A DNA stretch of 64,000 bases from Halorubrum aquaticum. Its GTDB lineage: Archaea; Halobacteriota; Halobacteria; Halobacteriales; Haloferacaceae. The translations under genes and the position numbers were made by a program. The stretch is from assembly GCF_900113615.1 (NCBI RefSeq), contig NZ_FOPZ01000004.1, forward strand, positions 1 to 64,000, written 5' to 3'. The first letter of the stretch is position 1. Every line of letters begins with the position of its first letter. Under the pieces are notes generated by a model. That model made no database searches and was not told the DNA's origin. It was given only the letters and a program-made list of their open reading frames with translations. This document shows, piece after piece, positions 25,408 to 33,534 of this stretch.

Positions 25408-25902
25408 CTACCGGTTCCCCGCGGACGTCTCGTAGACGTGTTCGACCGGCTCGAAGCCGAGCTCCTCGTACAGTTCGGCGGCCTCGTCGTCGCCCTCGAG
25501 CACGTCGATGCGGAAGAACTCCACCTCGTGGGGCGGCCCGGAGAACCACTCGTCGGCCGTCTCCAGGAGCGCCTTCCCGACGCCCTGGCCGCGGTGGTCG
25601 GGGTCGACGTAGTGGCCGTTGATGTAGCCGTGGTCCTGGAGCCGGAAGATCGGGTGATCGCCCATCACGCGGGCCTCGAGGACGCCGATCAGTTCCCCCG
25701 ACGACGACTCCTCCGCGACGACGACGGTGCCGTACTTCGAGTCGACGAGCTGGTTCTCGAAGTAGCGGATCCAGCGCTCGTCCGCGTTCTCCTTGTGGCG
25801 GTACCGGTCGTCGTACTCGGAGAGGTGATCGGTGAACCCGTGCCAGAGTTCGATCAGGTCCTCCGCGTCCTCGCTCGTCGCGTGTCGCACCTCGTATGCC
25901 AT
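25408..25902 (-). CDS. GNAT family N-acetyltransferase
   Basis: The 164-residue protein has the GNAT fold: YEVRHATSEDAEDLIELWHGF at the N-terminus, GHYVDPDHRGQGVGKALLE with the acetyl-CoA pyrophosphate-binding Q/RxxGxG/A loop (RGQGVGKAL), and AAELYEELGFEPV. The acceptor is unknown. It is the first gene of a two-gene unit with the ferredoxin and starts about 170 bases from the divergent paaA gene. A TGATAAAAAA box lies 22-31 bases upstream. Confidence 0.88.
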   Translation of the reverse strand: MAYEVRHATSEDAEDLIELWHGFTDHLSEYDDRYRHKENADERWIRYFENQLVDSKYGTVVVAEESSSGELIGVLEARVMGDHPIFRLQDHGYINGHYVDPDHRGQGVGKALLETADEWFSGPPHEVEFFRIDVLEGDDEAAELYEELGFEPVEHVYETSAGNR

Positions 25903-25923
25903 GTGCGCCCCGTCGTCCCCGAC

Positions 25924-25933
25924 TGATAAAAAA
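25924..25933 (-). promoter_or_regulatory. TATA box of the GNAT-ferredoxin unit
   Basis: TTTTTTATCA on the minus strand, 22-31 bases before the GNAT start codon. Confidence 0.6.
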
Positions 25934-26000
25934 GATCGTGTCGACGGGTTCTCACGGAGTCGAACGGAGCACCGACGGATCGGCGTCCAGAGGCGTCATC

Positions 26001-26018
26001 GATACGCGAATCGTATAC
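26001..26018. promoter_or_regulatory. operator-like half-site upstream of paaA
   Basis: TCGTATAC (26011-26018) is identical to the right arm of the three palindromes at 24.5-24.9 kb; the left side (GATACGCG) is degenerate. It ends eight bases before the paaA TATA box, a position where a bound regulator could block or recruit TBP/TFB. Confidence 0.5.
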
Positions 26019-26026
26019 AGAAAACA

Positions 26027-26034
26027 ATTATAAT
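26027..26034 (+). promoter_or_regulatory. TATA box of the paa operon
   Basis: ATTATAAT lies 36-43 bases before the paaA ATG, implying a leader of about 10-15 bases. Confidence 0.6.
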
Positions 26035-26069
26035 GCTGGCCTCCGAACGGTCAATCAGTCGATCCGACC

Positions 26070-26990
26070 ATGCCTACAGAGAAACAGTTGAAAAAGCAGC
26101 TTCAGAACGGCAAGATGATCGAATCCGAGGAGGAGATGACGGAGGGCTACAAGAAGGCCCTGAAGCGGATCCTGCTCGTCTCGGGGGACACCGAGCTGAT
26201 GAGCGCGCCCGCCTACTACGACCAGTCGCTGAACGCGCCCTCGATCGACGCCCGCGCGTCGTGTATCAGCGTCGTCCAGGACGAGCTCGGCCACGGCCAC
26301 ATCGCCTACCGCCTGCTCGAGGACCTCGGCGAGGACCGCCAGGAACTGATCTACGAGCGCGAACCCCACGAGTTCCGGAACACGTACGGGTTCGACCAGC
26401 ATCTCGAGAACTTCGCGGAGCTCGTGACCGCCCACGGCATCTTCGACCGCGCGGGGATGGTCCTGCTCGGCGACATCTACGAGAACACGTCGTACGCGCC
26501 CTGGAAGCGCGCGCTGACGAAAGTCGAGAAGGAGGAGCAGTTCCACCTCCGGCACGGCGAGACGTGGATGCGCCGGCTGTCCAACAAGAGCGACAAGACC
26601 CACGAGCGGCTCCAGGACGCCGTCGACTGGATGTTCCCCATGGGCGTCGAGTGGTTCGGCATGTCCGACGAACAGAAGCGCAACACCGAGCAGCTCGACT
26701 ACCGCATCAAGGGCAAGTCGAACGACGAGCTCAGACAGGACTGGCTCTCGCGGACCCTCCCGCTGATGGAGGAGCTCGACCTCGACGTGCCGGCCCACTA
26801 CGACGAGGAGGCCGACGAGTACGTCCTCGAGTACGACATGCCGGTCGCGTTCGACCAGGAGAACAAGGAGTGGCGCTTCGACGAGCCGATCTCCTGGGAC
26901 GACGTCATCGACCGGTGGCGGAACCGCGGACCGGCCAACGAGAAGTACGTGAACATGATCCAGTCCGGCGAAGTGAGCGTACAGGTGTAA
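26070..26990 (+). CDS. paaA: phenylacetyl-CoA epoxidase-type oxygenase, catalytic subunit PaaA
   Basis: The 306-residue protein matches PaaA in length and carries two ExxH di-iron ligand pairs, E72-L-G-H75 in VVQDELGHGH and E156-Q-F-H159 in KEEQFHLRHGE, plus other carboxylates between. PaaA is the oxygen-activating subunit that epoxidises the ring of phenylacetyl-CoA. It heads an operon with paaD-, paaB-, paaC- and zinc-ribbon genes, each overlapping or nearly touching the next. Another aryl-CoA cannot be excluded: the neighbouring ligase looks benzoate-like, and BoxB proteins, which are longer, are distant relatives. Confidence 0.88.
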   Translation: MPTEKQLKKQLQNGKMIESEEEMTEGYKKALKRILLVSGDTELMSAPAYYDQSLNAPSIDARASCISVVQDELGHGHIAYRLLEDLGEDRQELIYEREPHEFRNTYGFDQHLENFAELVTAHGIFDRAGMVLLGDIYENTSYAPWKRALTKVEKEEQFHLRHGETWMRRLSNKSDKTHERLQDAVDWMFPMGVEWFGMSDEQKRNTEQLDYRIKGKSNDELRQDWLSRTLPLMEELDLDVPAHYDEEADEYVLEYDMPVAFDQENKEWRFDEPISWDDVIDRWRNRGPANEKYVNMIQSGEVSVQV

Positions 26991-26991
26991 C

Positions 26992-27384
26992 ATGTCGACG
27001 AAACAACGAACCGGCGGCACCTCGGGACCGGCTCGGAAAAGCGAGTTCGTCGAGCGGCGTCGATCCGATGCCTCGACCTTCGAGGACCGGTTGTGGGCGG
27101 AACTCGACGAGATCCCGGACCCGCACATCCCGGTGAGCCTCGTCGAGATGGCGATGGTCTACGACGTGTCGGCCGACGACGGCCACGTCGACGTGGAGAT
27201 GTCCTTTCCGTGTATGGGCTGTCCGGCCTACGACATGATCAAGAACGACGTCCGGAGCTGTCTGCGCGTCGTCGACGGCGTCGACTCCGTCGACGTCGAC
27301 GTGGTCTGGGACCCGGTGTGGTCGAAGGACATGCTCACGGAATCGGTGCGTGAGAAGATGCGGAACTCGGGGATCAGCCTATGA
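26992..27384 (+). CDS. paaD: PaaD-type MIP18 (DUF59) protein without its zinc ribbon
   Basis: The 130-residue protein consists of a Ser/Arg-rich tail of about 30 residues and a MIP18/DUF59 domain: LDEIPDPHIPVSLVEMAMVYDV, then FPCMGCPAYDMI and WDPVWSKDMLTESVREKM. PaaD proteins help mature the iron centre of the oxygenase. Bacterial PaaD has a C-terminal zinc ribbon; here the protein ends before it, and a separate gene four positions on (28351-28518) encodes that ribbon. It starts two bases after the paaA stop and overlaps paaB. Confidence 0.85.
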   Translation: MSTKQRTGGTSGPARKSEFVERRRSDASTFEDRLWAELDEIPDPHIPVSLVEMAMVYDVSADDGHVDVEMSFPCMGCPAYDMIKNDVRSCLRVVDGVDSVDVDVVWDPVWSKDMLTESVREKMRNSGISL

Positions 27385-27596
27385 CGGGAACGACGAAGTA
27401 CGCGGTGTTTGGTCGGCGAAACGAGGGGGACGACACCCTCCACCTCGGCACCGTCAGCGCCCACAGCGACCGGCTGGCGAAGACGTACGCGTACAACACC
27501 TACGACGAGGAGGACTGGAACTACCTCGCGGTCGTGCGTGAGGAGGACCTGCTGGAGGTCGAACACGGCAACGTCCGCCGGGAGGTGCCACAATGA
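27381..27596 (+). CDS. paaB: phenylacetyl-CoA epoxidase subunit PaaB
   Basis: This 71-residue protein matches the small PaaB fold: YAVFGRRNEGDDTLHLGTVSAH, AYNTYDEEDWNYLAVVREEDLLEV. PaaB joins PaaA and PaaC in the multicomponent oxygenase and is non-catalytic. Its start overlaps the paaD stop by four bases and its stop overlaps the paaC start by four bases, so synthesis of the three is coupled. Confidence 0.85.
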   Translation: MTGTTKYAVFGRRNEGDDTLHLGTVSAHSDRLAKTYAYNTYDEEDWNYLAVVREEDLLEVEHGNVRREVPQ

Positions 27597-28351
27597 GCGA
27601 GTGGCCCGCGGCGGCCGTCGACTACGTCCAGGCGATCACGGACACGAAGCTCGTGTTGGGCCACCGCTACGCGCAGTGGAGCCTCGCCGGCCCCTCGCTC
27701 GAGGACGACATCGGCGGCTCGAGCGCGGCACAGGAGGAGGTCGGCCACGTCCGACAGCTCTTCCGCAAGCTCGAGTCGCAGGGCCGGGACGGCGACTGGC
27801 TCCGGGGCGACCGAGACCCGGAGGAGTTCGCCAACGCCTCGTGTCTCGACGCGATCGACGGCGACTGGACGGCGTACATGGCCACCATCGCCCCGGTCGA
27901 CCGCGCGGCGTGGTACATGCTCGACGCGATCGACCGCGAGGACATGGAGGGGATGATCACGAAGATGGGCGAGGACGAGTACTTCCATCTGGAGTACCAC
28001 GACGCCCGCCTGGAGACGCTGGCGGCCGAAGACCCGGAGACGCTCCAGTCCACGCTGGAGGAGACGATCCCCTCGGCGCTCGCGCTCGTCGGTCCCGAGG
28101 GACTCGACGACGATCCCCTCGTGGACGCCGGGTTCACGAACCAGTCGGTCGCGGACGTCAGGGAACGGTTCATCGACCACTACCGCGACCTCTTCGCCGA
28201 GACGGACGTCTCGCTGGAGGGTGTCGACTGGGACGCGCCGGACGCGGACGCGTGGGACGAGACCAGACGCCGCGTCGGGGAGGGCGGGGTCAGAGCGGAG
28301 GACCTCGTCCAGATCCGCGGGGAACGCAACGCCGAGTTCGCGATCGAGTGA
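27593..28351 (+). CDS. paaC: phenylacetyl-CoA epoxidase structural subunit PaaC
   Basis: The 252-residue ferritin-like protein aligns in style with PaaC: LVLGHRYAQWSLAGPSLEDDI, SAAQEEVGHVRQLFRKL, ISSUED in this form by EDEYFHLEYHDARLETL and ending with VQIRGERNAEF. PaaC pairs with PaaA as the structural, non-catalytic subunit that helps bind the CoA substrate. It is translationally coupled to paaB and to the next small gene. Confidence 0.87.
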   Translation: MSEWPAAAVDYVQAITDTKLVLGHRYAQWSLAGPSLEDDIGGSSAAQEEVGHVRQLFRKLESQGRDGDWLRGDRDPEEFANASCLDAIDGDWTAYMATIAPVDRAAWYMLDAIDREDMEGMITKMGEDEYFHLEYHDARLETLAAEDPETLQSTLEETIPSALALVGPEGLDDDPLVDAGFTNQSVADVRERFIDHYRDLFAETDVSLEGVDWDAPDADAWDETRRRVGEGGVRAEDLVQIRGERNAEFAIE

Positions 28352-28518
28352 TGAGCGACTCCGAGGACCCGACCGTCGAGTGTCCGCACTGCGGGTCGGC
28401 CGACGTCGACAAGGAGTCGGCGTTCGGCAGCGAGATCTCGAAGACGCAGTACTACTGCAACGGCTGTCACACCGTCTTCGAGCGGATCAAGTACGACGGG
28501 AAACAGCCCGGCGAGTGA
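28351..28518 (+). CDS. free-standing zinc ribbon equivalent to the PaaD C-terminus
   Basis: The 55-residue product contains one zinc ribbon, CPHCGSAD ... YYCNGCHTVFERIK, preceded by VDKESAFGSEISKTQ. Bacterial PaaD ends in a very similar CPxCGS...FGS...YxCxxCxxPF domain, so this appears to be the missing ribbon of the paaD product encoded by its own gene. The start overlaps the paaC stop (TGATG). No other domain is present. Confidence 0.8.
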   Translation: MSDSEDPTVECPHCGSADVDKESAFGSEISKTQYYCNGCHTVFERIKYDGKQPGE

Positions 28519-28651
28519 GGACGGCCGCGGCGATCGTCGCGGCGGCGGCCAGCCCTTCTTCCACCGTTAGCGGCGTGTGAGCGCCGTTTCGACCGTCACG
28601 AACGATCGTAATGAGAACATACATATACGACGGATTCGATCGGTGGATCGT

Positions 28652-29494
28652 ATGAAATCGTTCAGCGAGCTGGATCTAGAGTATTTCCAGACTGACCTGG
28701 AGGACCACGTCGGAACCATTCGCCTCGACCGCCCGCCGGCGAACGCGCACAACATCGACGTGTTGCTCGAGTTACAGCGCGTGGTCGAGACGGTCCGGTT
28801 CGACGAGAGCGTCCGCGCGGCGCTGTTCGGCAGCGCGAGCGAGAAGTTCTTCTCGACCGGCTTCGACATCAAGGAGCTCCAGAGCGAGTCCGGCAAGCAG
28901 GTCGGCTACGCGAGCCAGACGAGCAAGGAGATCATCATGAAGATGCGGACGACGGACACCATCTTCATCGCGATGGTGAACGGTCACTGCATGGGCGGCG
29001 GCCTGGAGCTCGCGCTCGCGTGTGACTTCCGGTTCGTCGGCGACGACGACGGCTACAACGTCGGCATGCCCGAGATCCACCTCGGCCTCATCGCCGGCGA
29101 GGCGGGCACCCAGCTGCTCCCGCGCTACATCGACCGGTCGACCGCGCTGAAGATGATGATCACCGGCGAGACGCTCACGCCGGCGGAGGCGACCGAGCGG
29201 GACATCTTCGACGAGATCCACCCGCCCGACGAGGTCGAGGACGCCGCCCGCGAGTTCGCCGAGCAGATCGTCGAGAAGTCCCACATGGCCGTCGGCCACA
29301 ACAAGCTGGCCGTCAACGAGGGGCTCGAACTGCCGCTCTGGGACGCGCTCGCACACGAGCGGGAGCTCCAGAACCGGCTTCTCGGCTCCGACGTGGCGAA
29401 GGAGGGCGTCGACGCCTTCCTCGGCGACCACGACCCCGACTTCCTCGGCGTCGAACTCGGCGACAAGGAGCCGGGCGCGCCCGACGAGGAGTAG
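28652..29494 (+). CDS. enoyl-CoA hydratase/isomerase (possible PaaG/PaaF)
   Basis: From ATG 28652 the 280-residue crotonase has IRLDRPPANAHNIDVLLEL, FFSTGFDIKELQ, NGHCMGGGLELALACDFRFV and EIHLGLIAGEAGTQLLPRYI. In a paa setting it may be the ring-isomerising PaaG (1,2-epoxyphenylacetyl-CoA to oxepin-CoA) or the hydratase PaaF; I cannot decide from motifs alone. CATACATATACG, 24-35 bases upstream, serves as promoter, so it is not strictly part of the paaA operon. Confidence 0.88.
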   Translation: MKSFSELDLEYFQTDLEDHVGTIRLDRPPANAHNIDVLLELQRVVETVRFDESVRAALFGSASEKFFSTGFDIKELQSESGKQVGYASQTSKEIIMKMRTTDTIFIAMVNGHCMGGGLELALACDFRFVGDDDGYNVGMPEIHLGLIAGEAGTQLLPRYIDRSTALKMMITGETLTPAEATERDIFDEIHPPDEVEDAAREFAEQIVEKSHMAVGHNKLAVNEGLELPLWDALAHERELQNRLLGSDVAKEGVDAFLGDHDPDFLGVELGDKEPGAPDEE

Positions 29495-29503
29495 CGCCCC
29501 GAT

Positions 29504-30658
29504 TCAGAGGCCGAGCGCCTCGCCCGCGACCGTCGTCTTCTGTATTTCCGTCGTACCGCCGATGATGCTCAGGATCTTCGCGTCCCGGTAGTACCGCTCC
29601 AGGGGGAGGTCCGTGCGGTATCCCTTCCCGCCGTGGACCTGGATCGCGTTTCGCGTGACGAACTCGGCGGCCTCGCTGGCGACGTACTTCGCCTTGCTCG
29701 AGGTCCGGGTGTCGCCCTCACCGTCGGCGATCGCCTTCGCGGAGTCGTACACCAGGTGGCGCGCGCCGTCGAGCTCGGCGTCCATGTCCGCGACGAGCAC
29801 CTGGACCGCCTGGTAGTTCCCGACCGGCTGGCCGCCCTGTTCGCGGTCGCCCGCGTACGCGATGGCCTGATCGAAGGCCGCGCGCGCGATGCCGGTCCCG
29901 ATCGCCCCGAGGCCGGTCCGGGCCATGTCGATGGTGCCCATGGCGATCCGAAAGCCCTGGCCGACCTCGCCGAGCAGCGCATCGTCGGCGACGCGCACGT
30001 CCGAGAGGGTGGAGTCGCCGGTGACGTGGCCGCGCATCCCCATGAACTCGACGCGGTCGAACGCGAACCCGTCCCGATCGTCGGTGCCGGGCACGAGGAA
30101 GACGCTGACGCCGTGTCCGTCCTCGGGGGCGGGCTTCTTCCGGGCGACGACGAGGTGGAGGTCGGCGACGCCCGCGTTCGTCCCGAACGACTTCTCGCCG
30201 GAGAGCAGGTACCCCTCGTCGTCGGCGACCGCGACGGTCGACAGCTCGCTCGGCGAACTGCCGGCGTCGGGCTCGGTGAGCAGCATCGATCCGACCGTCT
30301 CGCCGCGCGCCATGGGTTCGAGGTACCGTTCCTTCTGGTCGTCCGTGCCGAACTCGGCGACGGGGAGCGCGGCGAAGGTGTGGCCCTGGATCGTCTCGGC
30401 GACCGCGCCCGACGCCTCGGCGATCCGCTCGACCGCGAGACAGTACGAGAGGAAGTCGGACCCCTCGCCGCCGTACGCCTCCGGGAGGAGGATCCCGAGC
30501 AGCCCCCGGTCGCCCGCCTCCTCGATCACCTCCCGCGGGAACTCGTCGGTGCGTTCGATGCGGTCGGCCGCCGGTTCCACGACCTCGGTCGCGAACGCCG
30601 CGGCCCGGTCCCGTATCTCGCGATGCTCGTCGGTGAGCGCGCTCTCGATGAGGCTCAT
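29504..30658 (-). CDS. acyl-CoA dehydrogenase without the usual C-terminal catalytic Glu
   Basis: The 384-residue flavoprotein has the ACAD blocks LLTEPDAGSSPSELST, YLLSGEKSFGTNAGVADL, AIQVHGGKGYRTDLPLERYYRDAKI and IGGTTEIQKTTVAGEALGL. In short/medium-chain enzymes the motif is YEGTxEIQ with Glu as base; here it reads IIGGTTEIQ, with Gly in its place. Long-chain and isovaleryl types use a Glu on another helix; the matching stretch here is GTIDMARTGLGA with Asp. It should oxidise an acyl-CoA at C2-C3, but the base is uncertain. It converges on the enoyl-CoA hydratase gene. Confidence 0.87.
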   Translation of the reverse strand: MSLIESALTDEHREIRDRAAAFATEVVEPAADRIERTDEFPREVIEEAGDRGLLGILLPEAYGGEGSDFLSYCLAVERIAEASGAVAETIQGHTFAALPVAEFGTDDQKERYLEPMARGETVGSMLLTEPDAGSSPSELSTVAVADDEGYLLSGEKSFGTNAGVADLHLVVARKKPAPEDGHGVSVFLVPGTDDRDGFAFDRVEFMGMRGHVTGDSTLSDVRVADDALLGEVGQGFRIAMGTIDMARTGLGAIGTGIARAAFDQAIAYAGDREQGGQPVGNYQAVQVLVADMDAELDGARHLVYDSAKAIADGEGDTRTSSKAKYVASEAAEFVTRNAIQVHGGKGYRTDLPLERYYRDAKILSIIGGTTEIQKTTVAGEALGL

Positions 30659-30738
30659 ACGGCCCTACACGCGCGGGCAGTCCGGATAAAGGTTCAAGAA
30701 TGAGGCGAGGAACGTCTCGACCCCCCGTCGGAGCCGGC

Positions 30739-32190
30739 CTACTCCAGGTTGACGTTGACGTTCTTCGTCTGGGTGTACTCGCGGAGCGCCTCCGTCCCCT
30801 GCTCGCGGCCGAGCCCGCTCTCCTTGAAGCCGCCGAACGGCGTCTGCGGCTGCGTGACGGGGTACTCGTTGACGCTCACCATGCCGTACTCGAGCGCGTC
30901 GGCGACGCTGTGAGCCGTCTCGAGGTCGCTCGTCCAGATCCCGGCCATGAGCCCGTACGGCGAGTCGTTCGCGATCTCGATCGCCTCCTCGCGGTCGGCG
31001 AACTCGATCACGGACAACACCGGCCCGAAGATCTCCTCACGGGCGATCGTCATGTCGTTCGTCACGTCGGTGAAGACGGTCGGCTCGACGAAGTGGCCGG
31101 TTTCCCTATCGTCGGGGACGCCCCCGCCGCAGGCGACCGTCGCGCCCTCCTCCTTGCCGCTCTCGATGTACTCGAGCACCTCCGCCTGCTGGCTCTCGCT
31201 GACGGTCGGTCCCATCCGCCCGTCGTCGTCGATGCCGCTTCCGAGCGGGGTCGACTCGGCGCGCTCGACGACGCGGTCGACGACCTCGTCGTGGACCGAC
31301 TCGTGAACGAGGAGCCGCGAGCCGGCCCAACACATCTGGCCGGCGTTCATGAAGATCCCGTAGTGACAGCCCGCTGCCGCGGCATCGAGGTCGGCGTCGG
31401 GGAAGACGACGTTCGGTCCCTTCCCGCCGAGTTCGAGCGTAACGCCGGTCACGTTCGCGGCGGCGCGCTCCATCACGCCCTTGCCGACGCCGGTGCTGCC
31501 CGTGAACGCGACGTGTGCCACGTCCGGGTGTCCGGCGAGGCGGTTCCCCGCGACGCTCCCGCGGCCGGGAACGACGTTCAGGACGCCGTCCGGGAGCCCC
31601 GCCTCCTCCGCGGCGACCGCGTAGTAGAGCGCGGAGAGCGGCGTGGTGCTGGACGGTTTGAGCACCGCGCTGTTGCCGCAGGCCAGCGCGGGCGCGAGGC
31701 TCCGGCCGGCGAGCTGGAACGGGTAGTTCCACGGGATCACGTGTCCGGTGACGCCGACGGGCTCGCGGACGGTGTAGTTCAGCCGGTCGCCGGGGACGGG
31801 AACCTGATCGCCCTGGATCTTGTCGGTCCAGCCGGCGTAGTAGCGGAACGTCTCGACCACCATCTCGACGTCGAGGGAGGCCTCGAACGGGGTCTTCCCG
31901 TTATCGTGGGACTCGACCGCGATGATCTCGTCTTCCCGCTCCTCGATGGCGTCGGCCATCGCGTGGAGGCGGGCGCCGCGCTCGCGCGGGTCGAGCGACC
32001 GCCACTCGCCGTCGCGGGCCATCGCGTCGTCCGCGGCGGCGACGGCGCGGTCCACGTCCGCCTCGCCCGCCTCCGCGACCTCGGCGTACGGCTCCTCCGT
32101 CGCGGGGTCCTCGGTCCCGAACGTCGCGCCGTCCTCGGCCTCGGTCCACTCGCCGTCGATATACAGCTCTCTCGGGCCGGTGTAGCTCAT
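30739..32190 (-). CDS. NAD(P)+-dependent aldehyde dehydrogenase
   Basis: The 483-residue enzyme has the ALDH sequence signature: PWNYPFQLAGRSLAPALACGNSAVLKPS, FTGSTGVGKGVME, the catalytic Glu in LELGGKGPNVVF, and the nucleophile Cys in NAGQMCWAGSR, with EEIFGPVLSVIEF and SPYGLMAGIWTSD. It oxidises an aldehyde to an acid. In PaaZ an ALDH domain is fused to a MaoC domain; here a separate ALDH in the same region could oxidise the ring-opened semialdehyde, or it may simply serve with the adjacent alcohol dehydrogenase. It has its own start and is divergent from that gene. Confidence 0.92.
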   Translation of the reverse strand: MSYTGPRELYIDGEWTEAEDGATFGTEDPATEEPYAEVAEAGEADVDRAVAAADDAMARDGEWRSLDPRERGARLHAMADAIEEREDEIIAVESHDNGKTPFEASLDVEMVVETFRYYAGWTDKIQGDQVPVPGDRLNYTVREPVGVTGHVIPWNYPFQLAGRSLAPALACGNSAVLKPSSTTPLSALYYAVAAEEAGLPDGVLNVVPGRGSVAGNRLAGHPDVAHVAFTGSTGVGKGVMERAAANVTGVTLELGGKGPNVVFPDADLDAAAAGCHYGIFMNAGQMCWAGSRLLVHESVHDEVVDRVVERAESTPLGSGIDDDGRMGPTVSESQQAEVLEYIESGKEEGATVACGGGVPDDRETGHFVEPTVFTDVTNDMTIAREEIFGPVLSVIEFADREEAIEIANDSPYGLMAGIWTSDLETAHSVADALEYGMVSVNEYPVTQPQTPFGGFKESGLGREQGTEALREYTQTKNVNVNLE

Positions 32191-32321
32191 GCGGTTCGGG
32201 CTCTATCCTTGACGGATAAAACGCTGTGGACGCCGGAACCGGACGGGCCGAAGCGAGCGTTGGGAGCCATCCACGGGATCGAGGGCGGACGTGAACCGAA
32301 CGCGAACCGGACGAATGCTTA

Positions 32322-32335
32322 TGTGTAACTACACA
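32322..32335. promoter_or_regulatory. palindrome at the alcohol dehydrogenase promoter
   Basis: TGTGTA-AC-TACACA is a perfect 6+2+6 dyad ending just before ATG 32337, at the expected transcription start. It is a candidate operator. Confidence 0.5.
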
Positions 32336-32336
32336 C

Positions 32337-33461
32337 ATGGTACACGTGGACATGGAAATCGATGCCGCGGTCGTACGGGAGGAGTCCGGGCCGTTCGAGA
32401 TCGAGACGCTGGAACTGGACGAGCCGCAGGCGGGGGAGGTGCTGGTCCGCGTCGTCGGCGCGGGGCTGTGTCACACGGACATCGCCGTCAGGGACCAGTA
32501 CTACCCGACCCCGCTGCCGGCGGTGTTGGGCCACGAGGGTTCGGGCGTCGTCGAGGCGGTCGGGGAGGGCGTCACGAAGGTCGAGCCCGGCGACGGGGTC
32601 GTGCTCACCTTCGATCACGACGGGACCTGCCGGAACTGCCGGGAGGGCGACGTGGCGTACTGCGACGACTTCTTCGCACACAACTTCGCGGGACGGCGCG
32701 TCTCGGACGGGTCCTCGCCGATCCACGACGGCGGCGAGGCGGTCAGCGGGATGTTCTTCGGCCAGTCGTCCTTCGCGACCCACGCGCTGGCCACGGAACG
32801 GAACGTCGTCCCCGTCGACGACGACGTTCCCCTCGAGCTCCTGGGCCCGCTCGGCTGTGGCGTCCAGACGGGCGCGGGCGCGGTCATCAACACGCTCGAC
32901 CCGCAGGCGGCCTCCTCCATCGTCGTGTTCGGGACCGGGTCCGTCGGGCTGAGCGCGGTCATGGCGGCGGACCTGAAGGGCTGTACCGACGTCGTCGCCG
33001 TCGACCTCATGGAGTCCAGACGCGAGAAGGCGCTCGAGCTCGGCGCGACCCACGCGATCGATCCGACGAGCGTCGACGACACGGTCGACGCGGTCCACGA
33101 GCACCTCGGCGGCGGGGCGGACTACAGCGTCGAGACGACCGCGAACACGGACGTCTTCCGGCAGGCAGTCGACTGCCTGCGCCAGAACGCCGACTGCGCG
33201 GTCGTCGGCGCGCCGCCGCTCGGGACCGAGGTCGAACTCGACGTGAACAACGTCCTGTTCGGGCGGAACGTCAAGGGGGTCATCGAGGGGAACTCCAACC
33301 CGGACCTCTTCATCCCCGACCTGATCGAGCTCTACCGCGCCGGGAAGTTCCCGTTCGACGAGCTCGTCACCTACTACGACTTCGAGGACATCGAGAAGGC
33401 GATCGAAGAACAGGAGGCCGGCGAGGTCATCAAGCCGGTCCTCCGCATGAGCGAGCCCTGA
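32337..33461 (+). CDS. zinc-dependent alcohol dehydrogenase, aryl-alcohol type
   Basis: The 374-residue MDR-family enzyme has the catalytic zinc ligands GLCHTDI and GHEGSGVV, the Rossmann motif VFGTGSVGLSAVMAA and the LGCGVQTGAGAVIN stretch typical of benzyl/aryl alcohol dehydrogenases. The structural zinc lobe reads DGTCRNCREGDVAYC, so three of the usual four Cys are present and the first is Asp. It interconverts an alcohol and aldehyde using NAD. ATG 32352 is an alternative start five codons in. It is divergent from the aldehyde dehydrogenase gene, a logical pair. Confidence 0.9.
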   Translation: MVHVDMEIDAAVVREESGPFEIETLELDEPQAGEVLVRVVGAGLCHTDIAVRDQYYPTPLPAVLGHEGSGVVEAVGEGVTKVEPGDGVVLTFDHDGTCRNCREGDVAYCDDFFAHNFAGRRVSDGSSPIHDGGEAVSGMFFGQSSFATHALATERNVVPVDDDVPLELLGPLGCGVQTGAGAVINTLDPQAASSIVVFGTGSVGLSAVMAADLKGCTDVVAVDLMESRREKALELGATHAIDPTSVDDTVDAVHEHLGGGADYSVETTANTDVFRQAVDCLRQNADCAVVGAPPLGTEVELDVNNVLFGRNVKGVIEGNSNPDLFIPDLIELYRAGKFPFDELVTYYDFEDIEKAIEEQEAGEVIKPVLRMSEP

Positions 33462-33534
33462 CGAGTCCGAGCGGCGTCGTCGGCGGCGGACCGGATCCCT
33501 ATGGATTTTTACTGTCGGACCGAAACGGGGACCC

